A DNA stretch of 5,597 nt, from NCBI GenBank assembly GCA_029460375.1, contig JARPAQ010000102.1:1-5597 (forward strand), written 5' to 3'. A program made the translations under genes and the position numbers. This stretch comes from Nitrososphaerota archaeon. Lineage in GTDB: Archaea; Thermoproteota; Nitrososphaeria; Nitrososphaerales; JACPRH01. Positions 1 through 5,280 of the stretch are shown here, piece after piece; within the stretch, counting starts at the first letter, position 1, and every line of letters begins with the position of its first letter. Under the pieces are notes generated by a model, which did not search any database, was not told the origin of the DNA, and worked only from the letters and a program-made list of their open reading frames with translations.

Positions 1-177
1 CCCAAGATCAAAATGAGCCTAGAGAAAAACCGAAGGAAGATCGTCTTAAGAGAAGCAGCATTAAAGGCCGGCGTGCCGGAAAAGCTAGTCTTCAAACCCA
101 AGAAAGCGTTACAGTACAGTACTGACCTACAGAAACTCGTTGGTAAACTCCAGATCCACGCTGGAAGAATATTATAA
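1..177 (+). CDS. Asparagine synthase-like protein, C-terminal end (partial)
   Basis: This is the 3' end of a gene that begins before the window; frame 1 is open from base 1 to the TAA at 175-177, giving 58 codons. The visible peptide has NRRKIVLREAALKAGVP followed by a basic PKKALQYS stretch. This is the C-terminal signature of the ATP-pyrophosphatase domain of class B asparagine synthetases, where an arginine/lysine-rich segment (LREAA...G.P......PKKA.QY) closes the synthetase domain. Such enzymes convert aspartate to asparagine in the cytoplasm using ATP and an ammonia donor. Several archaea encode stand-alone synthase-domain homologues without the glutaminase half; whether this is one cannot be seen because the N-terminus is missing. 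No T-rich terminator or clear downstream partner gene follows. Identification rests on about 40 residues, so the family is likely and the exact substrate is not known. Confidence 0.75.
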   Translation, partial: PKIKMSLEKNRRKIVLREAALKAGVPEKLVFKPKKALQYSTDLQKLVGKLQIHAGRIL

Positions 178-201
178 TCACGTATTCGAAAAGACATTCT
201 T

Positions 202-212
202 AACCTGATTTA
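202..212 (+). repeat. Left copy of 11-bp direct repeat AACCTGATTTA
   Basis: The 11-mer AACCTGATTTA occurs here and again, in the same orientation, at 1433-1443. The two copies bracket the receiver-like gene and most of its AT-rich flanks, 1.2 kb apart. Flanking bases do not extend the match. It could be a footprint of insertion or excision, or coincidence in AT-rich DNA. Confidence 0.4.
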
Positions 213-317
213 AAGTCCTGCATTCAACAAAAACGAATCTGTTCGAGGAAATGTTTGACTCCTTCAACCCTGCGAATGTTTTTAGACTAAGAACCATATC
301 GATGAAGCATACTCTCA

Positions 318-329
318 AACTATTTATAG
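318..329 (+). promoter_or_regulatory. Candidate archaeal TATA box for the receiver-like gene
   Basis: The sequence AACTATTTATAG contains TTTATA, a good match to an archaeal box A. Transcription would start about 25 nt downstream, near 350, giving a leader of about 120 nt before the start codon at 475. This is pattern-based only; in such AT-rich DNA chance matches are common. Confidence 0.4.
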
Positions 330-425
330 AAGTAATTTGAACTCTTCAAAGAATATATGTCTCAACTTCATAAGAAGGAGAGGATTTGAGAACTATAAGT
401 CATTGGAAATGCATTAGAGAGATTG

Positions 426-443
426 TTCGGTATCGAATTTTTT
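426..443 (+). terminator. Small stem-loop plus T6 in the leader of the receiver-like gene
   Basis: TTCG (426-429) pairs with CGAA (434-437) around a GTAT loop, with a possible G-U pair outside (425/438), and is followed immediately by six Ts (438-443). Runs of Ts are enough to slow or end archaeal transcription, so this could be an attenuator in the leader or the end of a short upstream transcript. The stem is only 4-5 bp, so support is weak. Confidence 0.25.
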
Positions 444-474
444 CTGTCGTTTGAGGTCTCGGAAGAGAATTTGA

Positions 475-1266
475 ATGGCCAATAATCAATACTTGTGGAT
501 AAGAATTGTGCTTTTCGTTCTCACTATAACATTGGCAATTCTCCGATTGGTTTTCTTTGATATCGCAAATGAACGAATGGACAATACTTTCTTACTTCTT
601 CTCGCATCAGCAGTCATCATTCTTGTTCTCCCGTGGGATAGATTGAGATCTTTTAGTTTCGGTGGAGTCGAACTTTCATTAGAACAACCTAATGTGATAG
701 GAGCGCTGGAAGGTCTAGCGTTGGATCATGTCGAAGATGAGCGACTGAGGGTGAGTTTATTGCATTTGACCGGTGAAATCAAGCGAGCAAAAGGGGGTCG
801 CGTCCTATGGATAGACGACAGACCTGACACCATTCTAGGGGAAAGAAGATTGTTGAGAGCCTTAGGTGTTGAGGTTGTTTCTGCAGATTCAAGTAGTGTT
901 GCTGAGGAAATGCTTCGCAGAGACAACGACTTTGACTTGATAATCTCTGATGTGCAAAGGAAAGGTGAAAGTTATAGATTGAACAATGGTGAACCAATAC
1001 ACGAAGGAGTGAATTTTATAGTAAAACTCCGCAACGAGAAACATACGAAAGATCCTATAATAAGATCTCTTCCCGTCATCTTCTATGCAGCTTATTCTTG
1101 GGATCGTCTCGCGGAGTTCACCAGACCAGCAAGAGAGGCTACTCCTGAAGCTGAAATTACGAATAATGTTGAAACATTGATCCCAAAGGTAGTCAAATCA
1201 ATATCGCAAATTCGATCTAATCCCTTAAAGGTGAGCGGGAAAAAGCAACCCACCTACCCCAGCTAG
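475..1266 (+). CDS. Two-TM membrane-anchored receiver-like protein
   Basis: A 263-residue protein of unknown function. Two hydrophobic helices (about residues 7-28 and 38-53) form an N-terminal hairpin anchor. A short FSFGGVELSL linker (60-69) and a helical segment (about 75-105) follow, then a receiver-like alpha/beta domain from about 108. That domain begins RVLWIDDRP with the paired acids Asp114-Asp115, and DLIISDV places the candidate phosphoacceptor at Asp159. The next core strand is PVIFYAAYSWD (200-210). There the conserved Thr/Ser switch position of canonical receivers is apparently Ala205, and no conserved Lys is evident further on, so normal phosphorylation signalling is doubtful. 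No DNA-binding domain is present; the soluble part probably faces the cytoplasm. The ATG at 475 has a GGAAGAG ribosome-binding-like sequence at 461-467. No kinase or partner gene is in view. Composition is more AT-rich than the neighbours, suggesting acquired DNA. Membrane signalling or a defence-type sensor are both possible roles. Confidence 0.85.
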   Translation: MANNQYLWIRIVLFVLTITLAILRLVFFDIANERMDNTFLLLLASAVIILVLPWDRLRSFSFGGVELSLEQPNVIGALEGLALDHVEDERLRVSLLHLTGEIKRAKGGRVLWIDDRPDTILGERRLLRALGVEVVSADSSSVAEEMLRRDNDFDLIISDVQRKGESYRLNNGEPIHEGVNFIVKLRNEKHTKDPIIRSLPVIFYAAYSWDRLAEFTRPAREATPEAEITNNVETLIPKVVKSISQIRSNPLKVSGKKQPTYPS

Positions 1267-1320
1267 CTACATTAGACATTAGTCATAACCAACTTAATGA
1301 AGTGGCAAAAGTCCTAGGTC

Positions 1321-1334
1321 TGTTTTCTTGTTAG
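1321..1334 (+). terminator. Candidate T-rich terminator of the receiver-like gene
   Basis: TGTTTTCTTGTTAG lies about 55 nt after the stop codon. Archaeal termination often uses U-rich tracts without a stem. This is the first T-rich tract downstream of the gene, so it is a plausible but unproven end point. Confidence 0.25.
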
Positions 1335-1432
1335 TTACAAAATCCTAAATTTGCCCTCAATCTCTGTTGCGAACCACATAACCGATAGGCACCAAAAGAC
1401 ATAGTTTACTATAAAAACAACCTAGAAGTATC

Positions 1433-1443
1433 AACCTGATTTA
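1433..1443 (+). repeat. Right copy of 11-bp direct repeat AACCTGATTTA
   Basis: Same-strand exact copy of the 11-mer at 202-212. Together the two copies enclose the receiver-like gene. No transposase, integrase or terminal inverted repeat was found next to either copy. Confidence 0.4.
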
Positions 1444-1541
1444 TCAGTGTTGAATACTGCCCTCGGCATTTTAGGTCGAATTGAGTTTCCTATTTGAGTA
1501 AAAATATTTTTGTCTAAATAACTTTATTGCGGTCGATATTA

Positions 1542-1562
1542 GGTTTAATAATTACTTATAAC
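1542..1562 (+). promoter_or_regulatory. Candidate rtcB promoter (two overlapping TATA-like boxes)
   Basis: Two TATA-like elements sit side by side: TTTAATAA at about 1544-1551 and ACTTATAA at about 1554-1561. At the usual spacing of about 25 nt, the first would place the transcript start near 1574, including the whole leader hairpin. The second would place it near 1584, inside the hairpin. Which one is used decides whether the hairpin exists in the mRNA. Confidence 0.45.
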
Positions 1563-1574
1563 CCTGTAAGAGAC

Positions 1575-1612
1575 GAAGTCGCCCGAAGAAGAGGCTTCGA
1601 AAGGCGATCTTC
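1575..1612 (+). promoter_or_regulatory. 14-bp stem-loop ending at the rtcB start codon
   Basis: The 38 nt before the ATG fold as one hairpin. GAAG (1575-1578) pairs with CTTC (1609-1612); TCGCC (1579-1583) pairs with GGCGA (1603-1607), with T1608 bulged; CGAAG (1584-1588) pairs with CTTCG (1595-1599). AAA (1600-1602) is bulged on the 3' side and AAGAGG (1589-1594) is the loop. The likely ribosome binding sequence AAGGCGAT (1601-1608) is buried in the stem, and the structure ends exactly one base before the ATG. A translational switch or RNA-processing site is suggested. Alternatively it is a DNA inverted repeat acting as an operator. The pairing is seen directly; function is inference. Confidence 0.55.
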
Positions 1613-3076
1613 ATGAGCCAGATAACATCAAAATATCCGATAAAGAAGATAAGTGAAGTAGAGTATAGGATAGAGGCTGACGCAAAACCAGGGATGAACG
1701 TCCCCGTAGTCATATACGCAGACGAAAACCTCCTCAAAAAGATGCTGACCGACCGAACCATAGATCAAGGAGTAAACGTAGCACACCTCCCCGGAATCTA
1801 CAAACACGTATCCATCCTCCCCGACGGACACGAAGGCTACGGCTTCCCCATAGGAGGAGTCGCAGCAACAGACGCAGAAACAGGGGTCATCTCACCCGGC
1901 GGAGTAGGTTACGACATAAACTGCGGAGTACGCCTCCTACAGACAAACCTGAAGGAGAAAGATGTTAGACCCCGACTCAAACAGATACTCTCAGAACTCT
2001 ACCGAGCAATACCATCAGGCCTAGGTAGCAAAGGACAGGTAAGACTTTCGCAAAACCAGTTGAACGATGCTCTTAGAGACGGTGTAAAGTGGGCCATAGA
2101 CGCCGGTTACGGAAACGAAAAAGACGCCGAGTACTGCGAAGAGAACGGCAGGATGAAAGGCGCTGACCCAAACAAGGTGTCTCCAACAGCTAAATCAAGA
2201 GGCATGCCTCAGCTAGGAAGCCTAGGATCAGGAAACCACTTCTTGGAGATACAGGTCGCCGACAAGATAGTTGATAAGAAGGCTGCTGAACGCTTCGGTG
2301 TAAAAGAAGAAGGACAGGTCACAGTCATGATACACACAGGTTCAAGAGGCCTAGGATATCAGGTCTGCAGCGACTACCTTAAAGTGATAGAAGCAGCAGC
2401 CCACAAATACAACATACACCTCCCGGACAGAGAGTTGGCATGTGCACCGAACACCTCTAAGGAGGCTCAGGACTACCGAGCAGCTATGGCGGCCGCCTTA
2501 AACTACGCGTGGTCGAACCGGCAGATGATAACACACTGGACAAGAAAAGTCTTGGAGAAGGTCTTCAACATGTCTGAAGAGGACATTGGGCTACGCCTAA
2601 TATACGATGTTGCGCATAACATAGCGAAGTTTGAAGAACATGATATAGACGGTGTTAAACGTAAAGTGGTTGTTCACAGGAAGGGAGCTACCCGAGCCTT
2701 CCCACCGGGGAGCAGTGATATCCCCTCGAACTATAGAGATATCGGACAGCCGGTCTTGCTACCGGGGTCTATGGGGACTGCCAGCTGGGTTCTTCTCGGG
2801 GCTCAGAAATCTATGGATCTGAGCTTCGGCTCCACTGCCCACGGTGCCGGTAGGATGATGTCACGTGCCGCTGCTATCAGAAGATATCGTGCTGACGCGG
2901 TGAAGAGGGATCTTGAAAGAAAGGGGATATTCGTCCAGTCTGCGAGCTGGAAAGGAATTGTGGAAGAAGCGCCGGGTGCCTACAAGGATGTAGACGCGGT
3001 GGCCGAGGTTTCGCATAAAGTGGGGATAGCCACGAAGGTTGTGAGACTTAGACCGATTGGCGTGGTCAAGGGGTAA
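1613..3076 (+). CDS. rtcB: RtcB, 3'-phosphate tRNA-splicing RNA ligase
   Basis: A 487-residue, full-length RtcB, close to the usual archaeal length of about 480, with no intein. The enzyme joins RNA 2',3'-cyclic phosphate or 3'-phosphate ends to 5'-OH ends using GTP and Mn2+. In archaea it seals tRNA exons after splicing-endonuclease cleavage. Family motifs appear in order: PDGHEGYGFPIGG (70-82), GGVGYDINCGVR (96-107; metal ligands Asp101 and Cys104), GSGNHFLE (205-212; His209), IHTGSRGLG (240-248; His241), YDVAHN (331-336; His335), HRKGATRAFPPG (355-366), and GSTAHGAGR (406-414) with His410 as the expected guanylylated histidine. The C-terminal RPIGVVKG carries the usual late lysine (486). 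All catalytic residues are present. The ATG at 1613 is supported by AAGGCGAT at 1601-1608 and a normal N-terminus. No archease gene, a common activator, lies nearby. The gene is monocistronic here and converges on the PAC2 gene. Codon style shifts within the gene near 2040. Confidence 0.97.
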   Translation: MSQITSKYPIKKISEVEYRIEADAKPGMNVPVVIYADENLLKKMLTDRTIDQGVNVAHLPGIYKHVSILPDGHEGYGFPIGGVAATDAETGVISPGGVGYDINCGVRLLQTNLKEKDVRPRLKQILSELYRAIPSGLGSKGQVRLSQNQLNDALRDGVKWAIDAGYGNEKDAEYCEENGRMKGADPNKVSPTAKSRGMPQLGSLGSGNHFLEIQVADKIVDKKAAERFGVKEEGQVTVMIHTGSRGLGYQVCSDYLKVIEAAAHKYNIHLPDRELACAPNTSKEAQDYRAAMAAALNYAWSNRQMITHWTRKVLEKVFNMSEEDIGLRLIYDVAHNIAKFEEHDIDGVKRKVVVHRKGATRAFPPGSSDIPSNYRDIGQPVLLPGSMGTASWVLLGAQKSMDLSFGSTAHGAGRMMSRAAAIRRYRADAVKRDLERKGIFVQSASWKGIVEEAPGAYKDVDAVAEVSHKVGIATKVVRLRPIGVVKG

Positions 3077-3085
3077 ATCGGCACT

Positions 3086-3856
3086 TCAGCTGATATACCC
3101 GAGATTCCTATCTTTACCCGGTCTAGTTTCAGGAGCGGCTTCCTGACCTCTGCGCAGATTATCAAGAGTCTTCACTATAGCCTCGGTGCTCTTCGCACGC
3201 TCGGTGAGGCTGGTCATATCGATCTTTAGGTTCATCATCTTGGTGAAGACGTTTAGAACAGCCTTAGAAGCATTAGCATCCACTATGTAGCCTGAAGTCT
3301 CTCCTAGAAGAGAGACACCTTGCATCCCTCTGACCTTGGCCAACCCGACGAGTAGCCCGTTCATACCGGTGATTGAACCGTCCTTCATTATTATTACACT
3401 GTGATTCTTCAAATCATCGATTATAGGGAGGTCTGTGGCCGTACCGTATACTTTCGGTTCCTTCACAAAGCCTCCTGTGATATATGCTGCTAGGGTGAAG
3501 ACTTTCTTAGCGCCTAGCTTCTCCGCCATCTCCAAGACTCTATCAGCGACTTCGTAATCTGCGCCGGGTGTTACTGGCTGCGAGTCTCCGGTGTACAGTA
3601 TCAGATCGTTAGATGTGTCTTTGGAGTTCCAGTAGTATAGTTCGTTCTTGATGATGTCTACTGTTCCATCCGGTCTGATCAGTACTTGTGGGGGGAAGTT
3701 GTATGAGTATATCAGGGCGAACAGTTCGGCGTTCAGTTCGTTTGTGAGATGTTCTAATGCAAGCTTTCCGACGAATCCGCTTCCGGGTAGTCCGCAGACT
3801 AGTACGGGGTTCTTCAGTTCTGGTTCTTTGAGCAGGTTTATGTTGACGGTCGCCAA
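3086..3856 (-). CDS. PAC2-family proteasome assembly chaperone
   Basis: A 256-residue protein of the PAC2/COG1938 family, archaeal relatives of the eukaryotic proteasome assembly chaperones (PbaA/PbaB type). Members act in the cytoplasm, binding proteasome subunits or related complexes rather than catalysing a known reaction. Visible family motifs are CGLPGSGFVG (21-30), GDSQP (90-94), TLAAYITGG (121-129), VYGTATD (137-143 region), GMNGLLVGLA (164-173) and GETSGYIVDANAS (185-197). A helical region (about 198-237) and a flexible charged tail follow, ending NLGYIS. The tail recalls proteasome-docking C-termini, but Tyr is third from the end, so it is not a standard HbYX motif. The best start is TTG (3854-3856), preceded on the minus strand by a GAGGGAGA ribosome-binding-like sequence a few bases away; no in-frame ATG near it fits better. 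It lies 64 bp downstream of the PDCD5-like gene on the same strand, probably one operon, and converges with rtcB. Family assignment is strong; the precise partner is unknown. Confidence 0.93.
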   Translation of the reverse strand: MATVNINLLKEPELKNPVLVCGLPGSGFVGKLALEHLTNELNAELFALIYSYNFPPQVLIRPDGTVDIIKNELYYWNSKDTSNDLILYTGDSQPVTPGADYEVADRVLEMAEKLGAKKVFTLAAYITGGFVKEPKVYGTATDLPIIDDLKNHSVIIMKDGSITGMNGLLVGLAKVRGMQGVSLLGETSGYIVDANASKAVLNVFTKMMNLKIDMTSLTERAKSTEAIVKTLDNLRRGQEAAPETRPGKDRNLGYIS

Positions 3857-3920
3857 ATGGTCTCCCTCTGCTTTGTTATAATCAGGGTGGTGATGTAGAA
3901 AAAGGTTTGCATGTAGAGGA

Positions 3921-4292
3921 TCAATCTTCAGATTTCAGCTTCTCGGTCAAGGGAACCAGTTTTCCGTCCTTCTCCACGTGTATTGAGGTCTTTACTTGGA
4001 TATTCAGCCCTAATTGTCTGAAGAGCCAAAGGAGTTCTCCTCCGGATATGTAGCCGCTGATACCCTTCGTCTCTATGAGTTCTGCGAGCTTCTTGATGAT
4101 AAAGGTTGACTTTTCCGGATAGTATTTCTCAGCCAGCTCCAGAACCTCTAGACCCCTGTTGACCAACCTTGAAGCCACGATGTCTCGACTGCTCTTCACT
4201 TTCTCCTTAGGCTTCTCGGCTGCGGCCATCTTTCGTCTGAGCTCAAGCATCTTCTTGGCTTTTAGATACTCCAGCTCCTTATCCTCTGCCAT
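3921..4292 (-). CDS. PDCD5/TFAR19-like small archaeal protein
   Basis: A 123-residue basic, helical, cytoplasmic protein. Its N-terminus, MAEDKELEYLKAKKMLELRRK, is a charged helix like the start of archaeal PDCD5/TFAR19 (COG2118) proteins, which bind double-stranded DNA. A lysine-rich linker (27-35) follows, then a compact domain (about 36-120) with RDIVASRLVNRGLEVLELA, GYISGGELLWLFRQLGL (80-96) and a final strand-like KTSIHVEKDGKLVPL. This body lacks the usual LTPEAR...LVRPE core of true PDCD5, so the link rests mainly on the N-terminus; it may be a separate archaeal family annotated by resemblance. The ATG at 4290-4292 starts a sensible protein. A TATA-like TTAATA on the minus strand lies about 35 nt upstream (4318-4325 region), implying a very short leader. 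It is the first gene of a likely two-gene unit with the PAC2 chaperone and is divergent from the SPOUT methyltransferase. The gene is well supported; its function is not. Confidence 0.85.
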   Translation of the reverse strand: MAEDKELEYLKAKKMLELRRKMAAAEKPKEKVKSSRDIVASRLVNRGLEVLELAEKYYPEKSTFIIKKLAELIETKGISGYISGGELLWLFRQLGLNIQVKTSIHVEKDGKLVPLTEKLKSED

Positions 4293-4399
4293 CTATACTT
4301 GAGCTCTTCGCAGCGGGCTATTAACCCTTTATGGGTCAACATCTTTGTGGGTTAGAGAATAGGAAACTATTTCCAACAGGGATTATTAGCAGGTGCCAG
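4293..4399. promoter_or_regulatory. Divergent promoter region, PDCD5-like / SPOUT genes
   Basis: This 107-bp region separates divergent genes. Its core, GGGCTATTAACCC (4315-4327), is nearly palindromic, and CTTTATGG (4327-4334) follows directly. On the minus strand TTAATAG can serve as box A for the PDCD5-like gene; on the plus strand TTTATGG can serve the SPOUT gene, placing its transcript start near 4355. Shared or back-to-back boxes could couple the two genes. Pattern-based only. Confidence 0.35.
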
Positions 4400-5254
4400 A
4401 TGCGGGGCCAGAAACTCTGGGTAGCGCTGCCGGATACGTTACTTTCAGACGCCGGACATCTTCGGGAGATGACGGTAAAGCTTGGAGCGGTGGCGAGAAG
4501 CTGCGCTGTATTCAGAGTTCAGAGGATATTCATTTACCGAGATGAGACGGAGAGGATGGGAGAAGCCGGTTTCATAAAGACGATACTAGAATACTTGGAC
4601 ACTCCGCAGTATTTGAGGAGGCATTTGTACGAGAAGAGGGCGGAGTTGAAGTATGCTGGTCTGCTGCCTCCTCTTAGGACACCGCACCATAAACTCGCTG
4701 AGAAGCTTTCGGATATTAGGCTTGGAGATTACAGGGAAGGGGTTGTGATCGAGAGACATGGAGATCTTTACGTAGATGTTGGGTTGACAAGGCTGGTGCC
4801 TCTGAAGGGGCGAGTGTCTAAAGGCTCAAGGGTTACTGTTCGATTCACATCCGAACATCCAGATTTGAAGTGCGAAACATCTAGGCGTGAAGATGTTGAT
4901 GAGTATTGGGGGTATGAAGTTAAGGAAGCAGACTCACTCAGAAACCTCCTGAAAAGCATAAAGACCGATCTCCTCATTCTAACATCACGTAAAGGCAGAC
5001 CTGTAACAGAAGTATGGCGGGATCTCGTATCCGAGGTCAAGCAGGCCCAGAGCATAACGGTGGTTTTCGGCTCACCCAGATCCGGAGTCTATGAAATACT
5101 TTCAAAGGAAGGAGCAAAGCCGAAAGACCTTACAAGATACGTATTGAACACCCTTCCACAACAAGGAGCCGCTACAATCAGAACTGAAGAAGCATTACAG
5201 GGGACGCTGGCCATCCTGAACCTAGCCAGAAGCCTAAGCAAGCAGGTATCTTAA
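4400..5254 (+). CDS. Archaeal SPOUT RNA methyltransferase (COG2106/DUF171)
   Basis: A 284-residue SPOUT-superfamily RNA methyltransferase related to eukaryotic SPOUT1/C9orf114. Members use S-adenosylmethionine and are expected to methylate rRNA or tRNA; the exact target here is unknown. Numbered from the ATG at 4400: KLWVALPDTLLSDAGHLREMT (5-25) opens the Rossmann-like half, with FRVQRIFIYRD (38-48). An OB-fold-like insertion (about 109-150; EGVVIERHGDLYVDVG and VTVRF) follows. The C-terminal trefoil knot has FGSPRSG (223-229) and VLNTLP, ending in IRTEEAL (260-266), which form the cofactor pocket. An upstream in-frame ATG at 4331 would add 23 residues unlike the family. I prefer 4400 because members start a few residues before WVALPD, because AGGTG (4391-4395) sits 4 nt before it, and because a TATA-like box overlaps 4331. 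It lies 59 bp before rpl3, a recurrent archaeal arrangement that ties it to ribosome biogenesis. Codon style shifts near 4920. Confidence 0.9.
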   Translation: MRGQKLWVALPDTLLSDAGHLREMTVKLGAVARSCAVFRVQRIFIYRDETERMGEAGFIKTILEYLDTPQYLRRHLYEKRAELKYAGLLPPLRTPHHKLAEKLSDIRLGDYREGVVIERHGDLYVDVGLTRLVPLKGRVSKGSRVTVRFTSEHPDLKCETSRREDVDEYWGYEVKEADSLRNLLKSIKTDLLILTSRKGRPVTEVWRDLVSEVKQAQSITVVFGSPRSGVYEILSKEGAKPKDLTRYVLNTLPQQGAATIRTEEALQGTLAILNLARSLSKQVS

Positions 5255-5268
5255 GAGAATTTAACAAA

Positions 5269-5280
5269 TACTTAAAAATA
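5269..5280 (+). promoter_or_regulatory. Candidate TATA box for rpl3
   Basis: TACTTAAAAATA matches an archaeal box A and would place a transcript start near 5300, a short distance before the rpl3 ATG at 5314. rpl3 may therefore have its own promoter besides read-through from the methyltransferase gene. An AGGTG sequence at 5296-5300 region is a possible but rather distant ribosome binding site. Confidence 0.45.

Larger units (their letters stand above)
178..474. other. AT-rich intergenic region, 297 bp
   Basis: No convincing gene lies between the asparagine synthase-like stop and the receiver-like gene. The stretch holds a candidate TATA box (318-329), an SD-like AAGGAGAGG at 375-383 not placed before a good gene, a short stem-loop followed by six Ts (426-443), and one copy of an 11-bp direct repeat (202-212). 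Very short ORFs exist (251-340, 357-389, 386-454), but none has features that would support a protein. Confidence 0.6.
1267..1612. other. AT-rich intergenic region, 346 bp
   Basis: No gene is recognised here; only ORFs of under about 25 codons occur on either strand. It holds a T-rich stretch (1321-1334), the second copy of the 11-bp direct repeat (1433-1443), a 12-bp AT palindrome AAAAATATTTTT (1500-1511), TATA-like sequences (1542-1562) for rtcB, and a stem-loop abutting the rtcB start (1575-1612). No tRNA-like sequence was recognised. Confidence 0.65.

Noticed and set aside
251..340. 29-codon ORF with ATG at 251 after GAGG
   Set aside because: Too short, it overlaps the candidate TATA box of the next gene, and the peptide shows no recognisable motif; in-frame readthrough upstream ends at a stop at 206.
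357..389. 10-codon ORF close after the predicted transcript start
   Set aside because: No ribosome binding site, no conserved feature; expected by chance.
178..474. Possible tRNA gene or CRISPR repeats in the spacers
   Set aside because: A GTTCGAG at 241-247 recalls a T-loop, but no acceptor or anticodon stems fit around it. No regularly spaced repeats are present here or at 1267-1612.
726..997. Minus-strand ORFs inside the receiver-like gene
   Set aside because: Shadows of the real gene on the opposite strand; no family-like sequence.
1332..1408. Minus-strand ORFs of 14 and 23 codons in the intergenic region
   Set aside because: Very short, with no binding site or motif and no sign of a broken gene that would explain them.
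1500..1511. Perfect 12-bp palindrome AAAAATATTTTT
   Set aside because: Pure A/T palindromes are common in AT-rich spacers, and it sits too far from either gene's start or stop to assign a role.
1552..1831. Minus-strand ORFs over the start of rtcB
   Set aside because: Opposite-strand shadows of a clear RtcB coding sequence and its leader.
3648..3881. Plus-strand 77-codon ORF over the start of the PAC2 gene
   Set aside because: Antisense to well-conserved PAC2 motifs; the peptide is low in recognisable features.
4331..4399. N-terminal extension of the SPOUT methyltransferase from the ATG at 4331
   Set aside because: The 23 added residues do not look like the family. The ATG lies inside a TATA-like sequence, and the ATG at 4400 has an AGGTG at proper spacing right before the conserved WVALPD region.
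4768..5055. Minus-strand 95-codon ORF inside the SPOUT methyltransferase
   Set aside because: Serine/arginine-rich shadow composition and full overlap with a conserved gene.
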